Positions 32,404-40,606 of a stretch of 64,000 nt of DNA are shown piece by piece. Every line of letters begins with the position of its first letter. Within the stretch, counting starts at the first letter, position 1. A program made the translations under genes and the position numbers. The notes beneath the pieces were generated by a model, which saw only the letters and a program-made list of their open reading frames with translations, had not been told where the DNA came from and searched no databases. The DNA is from Bin87 sp965208015 (GTDB lineage Bacteria; Chloroflexota; Dehalococcoidia; Lucifugimonadales; UBA3495). Location of the stretch: contig OZ242308.1 in assembly GCA_965208015.1 (NCBI GenBank), positions 1,240,001 to 1,304,000 of the forward strand, in the 5' to 3' direction.

Positions 32404-33171
32404 TCAGGAAAGTTCGATGCCGACGGGGCAGTGATCGGATCCCATCACGTCAGGCAGTATGAAGGCATCAGTCAGGTTTGAGGCGAAATCGCTGTCGGTG
32501 AAGAAGTAGTCGATGCGCCAGCCCACGTTCCGTTCCCGCGCCCGGGTCACCTGGTTCCACCAACTGTAGTTGTGCGGTTCCTGGTTGAACTGGCGAAAGG
32601 TGTCGATGTACCCGTGTTCAAGGAAGGTGTCCATCCAGGCCCGTTCCTGCGGGAGGAAGCCGGAAATCTTCTCGTTTGCCTTGGGCCGGGCGAGGTCGAT
32701 TTCCTTGTGGGCGGTATTTACGTCGCCGCACACAATCACGCTGCGGCCTTCCTGTCGCAGCCTGTCCACGTAATCCAGGAAGGCGTCGTAGAACTCCATC
32801 TTGTAACGCAGGCGTTCCGCTGACTGCTTGCCGTTGGGGAAATAAATGCCCAGGAACACGAAATCATCGAAGTCGGCGACGATGCTGCGCCCCTCGCTGT
32901 CGAACCGCTCAACACCCAAGCCGAAACTGACGCTGCGGGGTGCGTGTCCTTGCCGGGTGTAGAGGCCCACACCGCTGTAACCCTTTCGCTCCGGAGTGGT
33001 GAACCAGCAGGAATAACCCTCGACCTGCTTCAGGGCGGCGGGCAACTGGGACTCGTGGGCCTTGGTTTCCTGGAGGCACAGCACGTCGGGTTGCTCTTCC
33101 TGAAACCACTCCAGGAACCCTTTCTTGTGAACCGCCCGAATGCCGTTGACGTTCCATGAAATCAGCCTCAT
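32404..33171 (-). CDS. xthA: Exodeoxyribonuclease III
   Basis: 255 residues, full length. ISWNVNGIRA opens the endonuclease/exonuclease/phosphatase fold; LCLQETKAHE holds the metal-binding Glu, CGDVNTAHKEIDLA the Asp/Asn pair, and DVMGSDHCPVGIEL the catalytic Asp-His. It cleaves abasic sites and trims 3' ends in base-excision repair. Stands alone on the minus strand. Confidence 0.96.
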   Translation of the reverse strand: MRLISWNVNGIRAVHKKGFLEWFQEEQPDVLCLQETKAHESQLPAALKQVEGYSCWFTTPERKGYSGVGLYTRQGHAPRSVSFGLGVERFDSEGRSIVADFDDFVFLGIYFPNGKQSAERLRYKMEFYDAFLDYVDRLRQEGRSVIVCGDVNTAHKEIDLARPKANEKISGFLPQERAWMDTFLEHGYIDTFRQFNQEPHNYSWWNQVTRARERNVGWRIDYFFTDSDFASNLTDAFILPDVMGSDHCPVGIELS

Positions 33172-33302
33172 GCTCTACTCCCTCAGCCGCACTCTCCCCG
33201 CAGGGAAAGGGAAGAATTGCCGTTTGCGGCCAATGTTAGCACAGGCAGCGGACCGTGGCGCGAAGGATGGATTGGATGCTGCCTCAAGGTGGGGATAGTT
33301 TC

Positions 33303-33722
33303 CTATTCCTCGTCCTCTTTCCACGAGACGAAACGTCCGGGAGAAATGAAGATCAGGGTCAACCGTTCGTCTGCAAGAAGTTCCGCGGCGAACTCGGCGC
33401 CTCGTTCCTCCCCCTCGTAGAGGACGCATGTCCGGCGCACCATGTCATCCAGCCCGCTGTCGGTGATGCTGGCCGTACCCTCGATGGTAACAAAAGAATA
33501 GGGGTGATCCGGGGTGCAAACGCATAAGGCTACGGTGGGGTTGCGCCGAATGTTTCGCACCTTCACCGCCGCTCTATCGGCCATCACCAAAGCCTGACCG
33601 TTATCCCAAAGGAACCACACCGGCGCCACGTGGGGAGTTCCAGCGGTCCGCATGGTCACCAACTGCGCCGTTCGGGGTTGGGACAGAAATTCATCCACCT
33701 CTGTTGCGTTCAGTGTTCCCAA
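33303..33722 (-). CDS. PNPOx-like split-barrel protein (probable F420-dependent)
   Basis: 139 residues. RTAQLVTMRTAGTPHVAPVW, FLWDNGQALVMADRAAVKVR and NIRRNPTVALCV follow the F420H2-dependent Rv1155-like branch of the pyridoxamine-phosphate-oxidase fold. Forms a dimer that binds a flavin or deazaflavin at the interface. The presence of several F420-type oxidoreductases in the window agrees with F420 use; the substrate is unknown. Confidence 0.88.
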   Translation of the reverse strand: MGTLNATEVDEFLSQPRTAQLVTMRTAGTPHVAPVWFLWDNGQALVMADRAAVKVRNIRRNPTVALCVCTPDHPYSFVTIEGTASITDSGLDDMVRRTCVLYEGEERGAEFAAELLADERLTLIFISPGRFVSWKEDEE

Positions 33723-33906
33723 GGTGTTTCCTCCTGCTTCCTCTCGGATCCGAGATGCCGTTCATCGAGATACCAAACCCATCATAGCGGAAACGCAGCC
33801 AGTGGCGTGTTTTAGGTTCTTTCTCAACTCACCTTGCCAGATATTTTTCGTTGTGCTAAAGCCCCATCACGATTTAGAAATCCACCACAATCGGAGAGGT
33901 AATCGT

Positions 33907-34401
33907 ATGTCAACTGATCAAATAGCCGACTTGTCAGCGGTGGTGGAGGACCTGCGGGACAGGGTTCGCTACCTGGAGGATATTGAGGCGCTGCGCAACC
34001 TCAAGGCAGAATACGCCGCCGCTTGCGACGACAACTATGACGCGGACCGGCTGGCCGCGTTGTTTGTCGAGGATGCCACTTGGGAAAGCGAAGGGATGGG
34101 AAGATACGAGGGAAGGGAAGCGATTCGTGAGTTCTTTCACAGGATTTCCGGTCACTTCGTCTTCGCTTTGCATTACGGGCTCAACCCGCAGATCGAAGTC
34201 ACCGACGACACGGCTCGCGCTCGCTGGTATCTGTTCATGCCGTGCACCGTGGGTGACACCGGCAAGGCGATGTGGCGGGCCGGTCTCGACGAAGAGGAAT
34301 ACGTGCGAGTCCAGGGTAAATGGATGTACAAGAGCAAGAAGTCGGCCCCCTTCTTCCACACGACCTTCGAGGAGGGTTGGGCAAAGCAGCAGTTCATCTA
34401 G
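33907..34401 (+). CDS. SnoaL-like (NTF2 fold) protein
   Basis: 164 residues from the ATG at 33907 with GGAGAGG upstream. LRDRVRYLEDIEALRNLKAE, FVEDATWES, GREAIREFFHRIS and WYLFMPCTVG fit the SnoaL_4 family, cone-shaped alpha+beta barrels that act as cyclases, dehydratases or hydratases. The catalytic Tyr/Asp/His of dehydratase members are partly present. Expressed divergently from the PNPOx-like gene. Confidence 0.87.
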   Translation: MSTDQIADLSAVVEDLRDRVRYLEDIEALRNLKAEYAAACDDNYDADRLAALFVEDATWESEGMGRYEGREAIREFFHRISGHFVFALHYGLNPQIEVTDDTARARWYLFMPCTVGDTGKAMWRAGLDEEEYVRVQGKWMYKSKKSAPFFHTTFEEGWAKQQFI

Positions 34402-34547
34402 ATTGGTGGAGCGATTGGATGGTACGGCAATCCTTCTCTGGTGAATGACGCTCGGGTCGCGCGTAGGCGGACTCCAACAACCCTCCCTCGGAGCCAGGCC
34501 CACCGGAGTCGCGGGCCCGAGCCCCGTGCCGTCAGATCGTCCTTGGG

Positions 34548-35360
34548 TTACTGTGGCTGCAGATCCTGAGTCTGGAACTGGAACCACTGGACTTGTCCGT
34601 CGTCCACCAACTGTTGTACGGCGTGGTCGTTCTCGAGGCTGGCTACTACGGGCACGGCGGTCAGGCCCGTGAAACGGCTGATGAGTTCGGCGTTCCGGGC
34701 CGCCCGTCGGGTATCGCGTTCGTCGGCGGTGTAAGATGCCTCGACGGCCATGAACAGTTGGTTGCCGTCCGCGTCCTGAACCTTCGCAACCAGGTCCGCC
34801 ACGTAGAAGCTGCGCCGGACGCTCGACGGGATGTCATAAGCCGTGGACCCGCGCAGCATGGCTCGCAGGTCGTTGCCGTTGAGCTGCTGCGTGATTTCAT
34901 AGCCCAGATGCTCGGCGATGTCGTCGGACATCTCGCGGGCGATGCGGCCGGCCGCGTGGCCTTTGAGGACGCCCAGGTCGTCGGTGATGCGCTGCAGGCG
35001 TTCCTCGACCCGGGCGTTGAACCCTTCCTGCCGGGCATTGGTCTCTTCCTGCCGGGCATTGGTCTCTTCCTGCCGGGCATTGGTCTCTTCCTGCCGCTGG
35101 ATGAAGGCCCGGAAATCGGCGTTGAACTCTTCCTGCCGCTGGATGAAGGCCCGGAAATCGGCGTTGAACTCTTCCTGGCGGGCGTTGAACTCTTCCTGGC
35201 GTTCTATGAAGCCCGTCACATGGGTGGCGAATTGGGCGAAGCGCTCCGGCAGCTGCACCAGTTCTGCGGGGAGGATCAGGCTGCGGACTTGGGCGAGGAA
35301 TTCGGGGTCGTCTTGCAGCGCCTGGAGCAGGCGTTCTTTGTCCTGTTGGCTCATTGTCAT
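34548..35360 (-). CDS. Coiled-coil protein with a possible PD-(D/E)XK nuclease-like C-terminus
   Basis: 270 residues from the ATG at 35360 (GGAG seven bases upstream). Residues about 50-125 are a continuous coiled coil built from RQEEFNA/RQEETNA heptads. The C-terminal 120 residues (LGYEITQQLNGNDLRAMLRG, FYVADLVAKVQDADGNQLFM, AVEASYTADERDT) resemble the DUF3782-type proteins common in Chloroflexi and cyanobacteria, which have a nuclease-like fold; the E-x-S in AVEAS would sit where a catalytic E-x-K is expected, so activity is doubtful. Confidence 0.7.
   Translation of the reverse strand: MTMSQQDKERLLQALQDDPEFLAQVRSLILPAELVQLPERFAQFATHVTGFIERQEEFNARQEEFNADFRAFIQRQEEFNADFRAFIQRQEETNARQEETNARQEETNARQEGFNARVEERLQRITDDLGVLKGHAAGRIAREMSDDIAEHLGYEITQQLNGNDLRAMLRGSTAYDIPSSVRRSFYVADLVAKVQDADGNQLFMAVEASYTADERDTRRAARNAELISRFTGLTAVPVVASLENDHAVQQLVDDGQVQWFQFQTQDLQPQ
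35031..35198 (-). repeat. Coding tandem repeats of 21 and 42 bp in the coiled coil
   Basis: Three identical 21-bp units (35031-35051, 35052-35072, 35073-35093) encode RQEETNA, followed by two identical 42-bp units (35094-35135, 35136-35177) that encode RQEEFNADFRAFIQ and a further diverged 21-bp unit. Each adds whole heptads, so copy number changes would keep the frame and alter coil length. Confidence 0.9.
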
Positions 35361-35536
35361 GGTTCTGCTCCGCGCCCGTCTTTGATTTTATCACTCTCTC
35401 CTGCCGGGCACAGAAAGCGACGGCGCGGCGTCATGCTATTTGAGGCAACACAAGGGCCGTTCCAAGGTGCTAAACTGCCGGTGTCACGTTCCTGGCCCAA
35501 CCCGTGCCGCGGTGTCCAAACAGAAAGGAGTGAGCA

Positions 35537-36424
35537 GTGCCTTACGCCAACATAGACGGAGTCAACCTGTATTACGAGGAGTACGGCGCCGGCCCAACGA
35601 TCATGCTGACGCCGGGTGGACGGGTGGACCACAACGGCCTGCGTCCCATGGCGGCCCTGCTGTCGACCCATTGCCGTGTCATCATCCACGACCGCCGCAA
35701 CTGCGGCAAGTCCGACGTGGTGATCGGTGGCGAGCTTTCCGAGCAGCACCTTTGGGCTGAGGAGATGGCGGCTCTGCTGAAACACCTGGGCGCTGCCCCG
35801 GCCTACCTGGCCGGAGGGTCCGCCGGCTCGCGCACCTCCCTGACGGTGGCGGTGCGGCACCCGGAGGTGGTCAAGGGCGTATTCATCTGGGAGGTCTCCG
35901 GCGGGCCGCGGAGCGCAGAGCTGATGTCCCCCGGATACTACGGACAGTACATCGAGGCCGCCGATCGCGGCGGGATGGAGGCCGTGGCCGCTACCGAGTT
36001 TTTCGAGCAGCGCATCCGGGACAACCCTGACAACCGGGAGCGGATCCTTGCCATGGATCCCGAGGAGTTCTGCTCGGTCATGCGCCGCTGGCGGGACCAG
36101 TTCTCCCGACCCAACCCGGTGGGAGACCTGACTGAAGAGCAGTTGAAGTCCATCACCTGCCCCGTGCTGGCCTTCGAGGGCAACACGCCGGACGACGTTC
36201 ACCACAAGTCTGCGGCGGAGAACGTGAAGCGACTGGTGCCCCGCGCCGAACTGCTCCCGTCGGCGTGGACCCACGAGGAGTGGGCGGTCATCGGTCAGCA
36301 CGACAACACCTTCCCGGGCATCGCCGCCACCAACCGCTACCACATGAAGTCCACTTTCTACGCCGCGCATCTGCTGGAGTTCATTGCCAGGGTCGAGGCC
36401 CAACAGACGGCAGCCGCGGCCTGA
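35537..36424 (+). CDS. Alpha/beta hydrolase
   Basis: 295 residues, GTG start with AAAGGAG upstream. NIDGVNLYYEEYGAGPTIML is the usual opening, DRRNCGKSD follows strand 4, and LAGGSAGSRTSL holds the nucleophile elbow Ser (G-G-S-A-G). The catalytic His is in SAWTHEEW near the C-terminus. Probably the first gene of an operon with a cupin and a CoA-transferase. Substrate unknown. Confidence 0.9.
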   Translation: MPYANIDGVNLYYEEYGAGPTIMLTPGGRVDHNGLRPMAALLSTHCRVIIHDRRNCGKSDVVIGGELSEQHLWAEEMAALLKHLGAAPAYLAGGSAGSRTSLTVAVRHPEVVKGVFIWEVSGGPRSAELMSPGYYGQYIEAADRGGMEAVAATEFFEQRIRDNPDNRERILAMDPEEFCSVMRRWRDQFSRPNPVGDLTEEQLKSITCPVLAFEGNTPDDVHHKSAAENVKRLVPRAELLPSAWTHEEWAVIGQHDNTFPGIAATNRYHMKSTFYAAHLLEFIARVEAQQTAAAA

Positions 36425-36458
36425 CCGTATCCCCTACAGACCAAAACGGAGGAACAAG

Positions 36459-36800
36459 ATGGGAACTTTCAGACTTTACTCTGGCGATGACGGCCAGTCC
36501 CACATTGAGACCATTGACCTTGACCAGACCCCTGATTGGAAGAGCGCCCGGGACGTCACCACCATCAGCTTCAGCGAGGCCCCGGTCGGTCGCTTCTCCG
36601 ACTGGCACACCGCGCCACGCCGTCAGTTTGTCATCGTCCTATCCGGGCAACTGGAGATCGGCTTGGGCGACGGCTCCAAGCACGTCTTCGGCCCCGGCGA
36701 CGCCCGCCTGGTGGAGGATGTCACCGGCCAGGGCCACACCACCGCCACCCACGGCGACCAGCCCTGCATCACCTGCACCATCCCCTTGGCCAATCAGTAA
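36459..36800 (+). CDS. Cupin domain protein
   Basis: 113 residues from the ATG at 36459 (GGAGG upstream). Single cupin barrel: FSDWHTAPRRQFVIVLSGQL is motif 1 (G-x5-H-x-H region, here W-H-T-A) and FGPGDARLVEDVTGQGHTT motif 2. Only some of the usual His/Glu metal ligands are in place, so it may bind rather than oxidise. It lies 34 bases after the hydrolase. Confidence 0.87.
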   Translation: MGTFRLYSGDDGQSHIETIDLDQTPDWKSARDVTTISFSEAPVGRFSDWHTAPRRQFVIVLSGQLEIGLGDGSKHVFGPGDARLVEDVTGQGHTTATHGDQPCITCTIPLANQ

Positions 36801-36934
36801 CCAACGCCGCTCGAACAGCAGCCCTTCAAGTTTGTTGGGGGCGACGACCCAAGTGGACTCGGCCCCTGGTCTGGACTATCATCGGGCCGGTCAAACGCTT
36901 CGGCGCAGCAGCGGCAAATGGAGGGCCAGTTTCA

Positions 36935-38194
36935 ATGGCGGAGAAGGGAATTCTCGACGGGGTTAGAGTCCTCACCCTGGAGCAGGTGCACGCGCTGCCG
37001 TGGGGGACGGGTTTCCTTGCGGATCTGGGCGCCGATGTCATCCGCGTCGAAAGCCCTGACCACCTGCAGGACCGTAAATCCGGCCCCTTTCCCGAAGGCA
37101 CTCCGGGTGAGGAGTGGTGGAACGAAGCCGGTAACATGGTCTATTACGGCGCCCGCAACAAGCGTAGCCTGTGCATGGTCGTGACCCACCCGCGTGGCAA
37201 GGAAGTCTTTCTAAAGCTGGTGGAGAAGGCGGACATCGTGACTGACAACTTCCGTCCCGGCACCATGCAGCGGTTCGGGTTCGACCACGACAGCCTCTCG
37301 GCAATCAACCCCCGCATCATCACCCTCAGCAGCACCGCTTACGGTTACACCGGACCCTGGCGGCGGGCCGGCTCCCGCGCCCGCACCGTTGACGCCGCCT
37401 GCGGTTTGTCCTACCTGACCGGCTACGAGGGCGGTCCTTCCCAGCGGGCCAGCCCCAACTACATGGACCATTCCGTGGGCAATAACGTGGCCTATGCCCT
37501 GCTGCTGGCCCTGTACCAGCGCAACAAGACGGGCAAGGGCATGCGGGTCGATCTTACCATGCTGGAAACCGGTGTCTCGTCAGTGGGGCCGGCCATCCTG
37601 GAGGCGCAGCGGGGCATAACCCGCGATCGTTTGGGCTGCGCCCACTGGTGGAAGGCGCCGCACAATGTGTATCCGTGCCGCGACGACGACCGCTGGATAG
37701 TCATTGTCGTGTCGTCCGAGGCGGAATGGGAAGCGTTGAAGGGAGCAATGGGGCGGCCGCAGTGGGCCGAGGGAGCCAAATTCGGCACCGCTTTGGCCCG
37801 CTGGCAAAACCGTCATGAACTGGACGAGCTGATCGGAAACTGGACCTCCCAGCACGACGACCTGGAGCTGGCGCGGAGGTTGCAGGAACTGGGCGTCACT
37901 GCCGGCTCGGCGATGACCGCGCGGGACCTGGTAAACGACCCTCATCTGCGGGAAAGAGGCTATCTGTGGGAGTTTCCTAATCCTCAGGCCCCTGCCGTTG
38001 GGTCCCGTGTTTTTGCCGGCCGCCCCTTCAGAGACCCCGGCAATCCCGTGTCAATTGAGAAGGTCGCGAGATTGGGACAGGACAATCAGGCGATATTGGC
38101 AGATCTGGCAGGGTTGTCACCAGCCGAAATAGGGGAGCTGGAATCCGAGGGTGTAGTTTACGGCGAGCCCCGGCCCGACGAACCAAGGCCGTAA
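36935..38194 (+). CDS. Class III CoA-transferase (CaiB/BaiF family)
   Basis: 419 residues from the ATG at 36935; the open frame continues upstream across the cupin in another register and is not used. ILDGVRVLTLEQVHALPWGT, LGADVIRVESP, KADIVTDNFRPGTMQRFGF and KGMRVDLTMLETGVSS (catalytic Asp in VDLTML). VHALPWG replaces the more usual xGPxxG loop. About 135 bp separates it from the cupin, so it probably belongs to the same operon. Confidence 0.92.
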   Translation: MAEKGILDGVRVLTLEQVHALPWGTGFLADLGADVIRVESPDHLQDRKSGPFPEGTPGEEWWNEAGNMVYYGARNKRSLCMVVTHPRGKEVFLKLVEKADIVTDNFRPGTMQRFGFDHDSLSAINPRIITLSSTAYGYTGPWRRAGSRARTVDAACGLSYLTGYEGGPSQRASPNYMDHSVGNNVAYALLLALYQRNKTGKGMRVDLTMLETGVSSVGPAILEAQRGITRDRLGCAHWWKAPHNVYPCRDDDRWIVIVVSSEAEWEALKGAMGRPQWAEGAKFGTALARWQNRHELDELIGNWTSQHDDLELARRLQELGVTAGSAMTARDLVNDPHLRERGYLWEFPNPQAPAVGSRVFAGRPFRDPGNPVSIEKVARLGQDNQAILADLAGLSPAEIGELESEGVVYGEPRPDEPRP

Positions 38195-38497
38195 TTCATG
38201 CGCCAGGGCAGACTAACAACCGCGAGGAGCAGCGATATCAGGGCCTCATGCGTACCCAGTTTCGCGCGAACTGTCATTGCGAGCGAAGCGTGGCAATCTC
38301 GTCACGCAGGGGCTGCCGTTCCCCACGAGATGGGAGTGCCCGGGTTGAGCCAGTCGCCGGTCAAGCCAAACCGAATCATCCTGTCCATCCCGTTCATCCT
38401 GTTTATCCCGGTAAAACGTGCCTCTGCTCTTGAAAGTGGATATTCATGAAAGAGTAGCGATCTCGATATTCGCGGATCAGCAATCGTTGGAGAGACC
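38195..38497. other. 303-bp gap holding a partial dispersed repeat
   Basis: Between two CoA-transferase genes. It contains the left part of a GCGTACCC/TCATTGCGAGCG element (38250 onward) and a stretch near 38380-38415 with repeated CATCC/CCG triplets (TCCATCCCGTTCATCCTGTT) like the AATCCTG family. GGAGAG for the next gene lies at its right end. No gene seen. Confidence 0.6.
38250..38310. repeat. Partial copy of the GCGTACCC/TCATTGCGAGCG element
   Basis: GCGTACCCAGTTT at 38250-38262 is followed by GTCATTGCGAGCGAAGCGTG and GCAATCTCGTC. The same two blocks occur in the same order at 61284 onward, where a right-hand inverted end is also present. Here no right end is visible, so this copy is truncated or decayed. 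Confidence 0.7.
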
Positions 38498-39706
38498 ATG
38501 CCCGGAATACTTTCGGAATTGCGCGTACTGGAGCTGACCCACCGGCCCTCGGGTGCCTACTGCGCCAAGCTCCTGGCCGACCAGGGCGCGGACACCATAA
38601 AGGTCGAGCCGCCCGGCTGGGGTGACCAGGCCCGACACGAGCCGCCCTTCATCGACGAGGTTCCCGATCCCGACCGTGGAACATCCTTCCTGGCCTTCAA
38701 TACCAACAAGCGCGGCATCACGCTGGACGTGGAACAGGTACAAGGTAGGGATCTGTTCGAGCGATTGGCCGCCACTGCGGACATCATTCTTGAGAGCTAT
38801 CCACCGGGGAGGCTCGGGGAATTGGGACTGGGCTACGAAGAGCTGTCCCAATCCAACCCTGGGCTGATCCTGGTTTCCATCACCTACTTTGGTCAGGACG
38901 GGCCATACGCCAGCTACCAAGGCGATGATCTGGTGGCTCAGGCCATGGGGGGCTACCTCTACGCGGTAACCGGCTCGGCCAGCGAACCGCCCATGGGCAC
39001 CGCACTGGAGCAGATGGAGATTACCGCGGCCCGCAACGGGGCGGTGGCGGTGATGGCGGCCCTGTTGCGGCGGGAGCAGTCAGGCAAGGGCACCCACATC
39101 GATGTCTCGACCATGGAGGCCGCCGTCAGCACCCCCTCCGGTCTGATCCACCCCTACACCTACACCGGACGCAGCCCACACCGGGGCGGCAGCGACGGCA
39201 ACGTGATGGATGGGATGCACCTGCCCACCCTGGATGGGGAAGTAACGCTCACCACGGCTGGCACCGGCGGCCGTCCCATGGAAGCGTGGGCCGAGTTTCT
39301 GGAGGAACCGGGGCTGCTGGACTCCAAGTTCGCGTCCCGCGCCGGCCGGATGGAACACTGGGAGGAGCTTCATGGACTGGTGGCCCCCAAACTGGCCCAG
39401 TGGAATAACCTGGACTTGATGCGAGAGACCATGGCGCGGGGCCTGGTCGTAGGGCTCGTTCAGACGCCGCAGCAGGTGGCGGAATCTCCGCACCTGGAAG
39501 AGAGAGGGTTCTTCGTCGAGATGGACCATGCCGAGGCCGGCCCATTGAAATACCCGGGTTCGGGATTCTTTATCGACGGAGAAAACGCCATGGCATCGGC
39601 CCGACCGGCGCCCCGCCTGGGCGAACACAACGTCGAAATTCTGTGCGGTGAGTTGGGCCTCACAGTCCGGGACCTGGGACTGCTGCGGGCGGCGAGGGTT
39701 GTCTAA
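38498..39706 (+). CDS. Class III CoA-transferase (CaiB/BaiF family)
   Basis: 402 residues, GGAGAG before the ATG. LSELRVLELTHRPSGAYCAK, QGADTIKVEPPGWGDQAR, SYPPGRLGELGLGYEELSQS and KGTHIDVSTMEAAVS (catalytic Asp in IDVSTM). Shorter than the other two and not a close copy of either, so it probably acts on a different acid. Terminated by the hairpin at 39794-39838. Confidence 0.93.
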   Translation: MPGILSELRVLELTHRPSGAYCAKLLADQGADTIKVEPPGWGDQARHEPPFIDEVPDPDRGTSFLAFNTNKRGITLDVEQVQGRDLFERLAATADIILESYPPGRLGELGLGYEELSQSNPGLILVSITYFGQDGPYASYQGDDLVAQAMGGYLYAVTGSASEPPMGTALEQMEITAARNGAVAVMAALLRREQSGKGTHIDVSTMEAAVSTPSGLIHPYTYTGRSPHRGGSDGNVMDGMHLPTLDGEVTLTTAGTGGRPMEAWAEFLEEPGLLDSKFASRAGRMEHWEELHGLVAPKLAQWNNLDLMRETMARGLVVGLVQTPQQVAESPHLEERGFFVEMDHAEAGPLKYPGSGFFIDGENAMASARPAPRLGEHNVEILCGELGLTVRDLGLLRAARVV

Positions 39707-39793
39707 TCCGCTATTGTGAAGCGCCGCAGACCCAGGATTGATGCACCGATTTTTCGTGGATGAAGCAGGACTTCGCTGGACGGCAGCGGACAA

Positions 39794-39838
39794 AAAACTG
39801 CCGTTTCCTACTTGAAATGAGCAGGAAACGGCAGTTTT
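39794..39838. terminator. Bidirectional rho-independent terminator
   Basis: 16-bp perfect arms AAAACTGCCGTTTCCT and AGGAAACGGCAGTTTT around a 13-base loop; T-runs on both strands. Placed between the end of the CoA-transferase gene (plus) and the end of tRNA-Ser (minus), it would stop both. Confidence 0.9.
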
Positions 39839-39863
39839 GCGCCAGGCATTCGTGATGTGAAAA

Positions 39864-39954
39864 TGGCGGAGAGGGCGGGATTCGAACCCGCGATACCCCA
39901 GAGGGGTATACCGGTTTTCGAGACCGGCGCCTTCAACCACTCGGCCACCTCTCC
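39864..39954 (-). tRNA. tRNA-Ser (anticodon CGA)
   Basis: Minus-strand cloverleaf with acceptor GGAGAGG/CCTCTCC, anticodon stem CCGGT/ACCGG and loop CTCGAAA (CGA), a long class II variable arm TATACCCCTCTGGGGTAT, T-arm GCGGG-TTCGAAT-CCCGC, discriminator G and an encoded CCA. 91 bases in all. Confidence 0.96.
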
Positions 39955-40162
39955 ATATCGATCAGGACTTGCTGAAGCGCGATCGGCCAGGCCCGAAAAG
40001 CAGCGTTGGTTGGCGATTTTCTATTGTATCAGACATCACTTTCGCCGTGCCTTGGCCTCTGGCACTCTCATCGTCATGCGTTCGGATGACTTTCTTACAG
40101 GCGCCCCATATAATGCAGCCACATCGTCAGTGAAACTGCCACCACCCCTCAGGAGGCACAGC

Positions 40163-40600
40163 ATGGCAACCGCAACCAGGTTCGAACGGATCACCCAGCC
40201 CCTGGTCAAGATCACCGAAATGGACCACATCGTCCTGCGCACCAGGGACGTGGAGGAATCCCTCCGCTTCTACACCGAGGTCCTGGGCCTCCAGGCCGAG
40301 CGCGTCGAGCAGTGGCGGGCCGGTGAGGTGCGCTTCCCATCGGCCCGGATCAATGCCGACACCATCATCGACTTCTTCGCGTCCGATGAAATACCCAATG
40401 GCCGCGACGATGTCCGTAACCAGGACCACTTCTGCATGGTCATTGACCAGACCGATATGGAGGCCCTCAAGGCGCGTTTCGAAGACGCCGGCATCGACAT
40501 CCAGGCCGGCCCCGGCAAGCGCTGGGGTTCCCACGGCGATGGCATCTCTCTCTACATCTACGATCCCGACGACAACGTCGTCGAACTGCGCCACTACTGA
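40163..40600 (+). CDS. VOC-family (glyoxalase/dioxygenase) protein
   Basis: 145 residues from the ATG at 40163 (AGGAGG ten bases upstream); the longer frame reads backwards through tRNA-Ser and is rejected. ITEMDHIVLRTRDVEESLRF is the first beta-alpha-beta motif with the metal His, DHFCMVIDQTDMEALKARF starts the second and YIYDPDDNVVELRHY ends with the metal Glu. Members include lactoylglutathione lyases and extradiol dioxygenases; the substrate is not evident. A TATAAT lies at 40109-40114. Confidence 0.9.
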   Translation: MATATRFERITQPLVKITEMDHIVLRTRDVEESLRFYTEVLGLQAERVEQWRAGEVRFPSARINADTIIDFFASDEIPNGRDDVRNQDHFCMVIDQTDMEALKARFEDAGIDIQAGPGKRWGSHGDGISLYIYDPDDNVVELRHY

Positions 40601-40606
40601 TCGTCC

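Noticed and set aside
34593..35555. A 320-codon plus frame opposite the coiled-coil gene
   Set aside because: It mirrors the repeat units of the minus-strand gene, which has a proper start, ribosome site and coiled-coil pattern.
39857..40162. N-terminal extension of the VOC protein
   Set aside because: It is translation of the opposite strand of tRNA-Ser followed by non-coding sequence; the ATG at 40163 has a good ribosome site.
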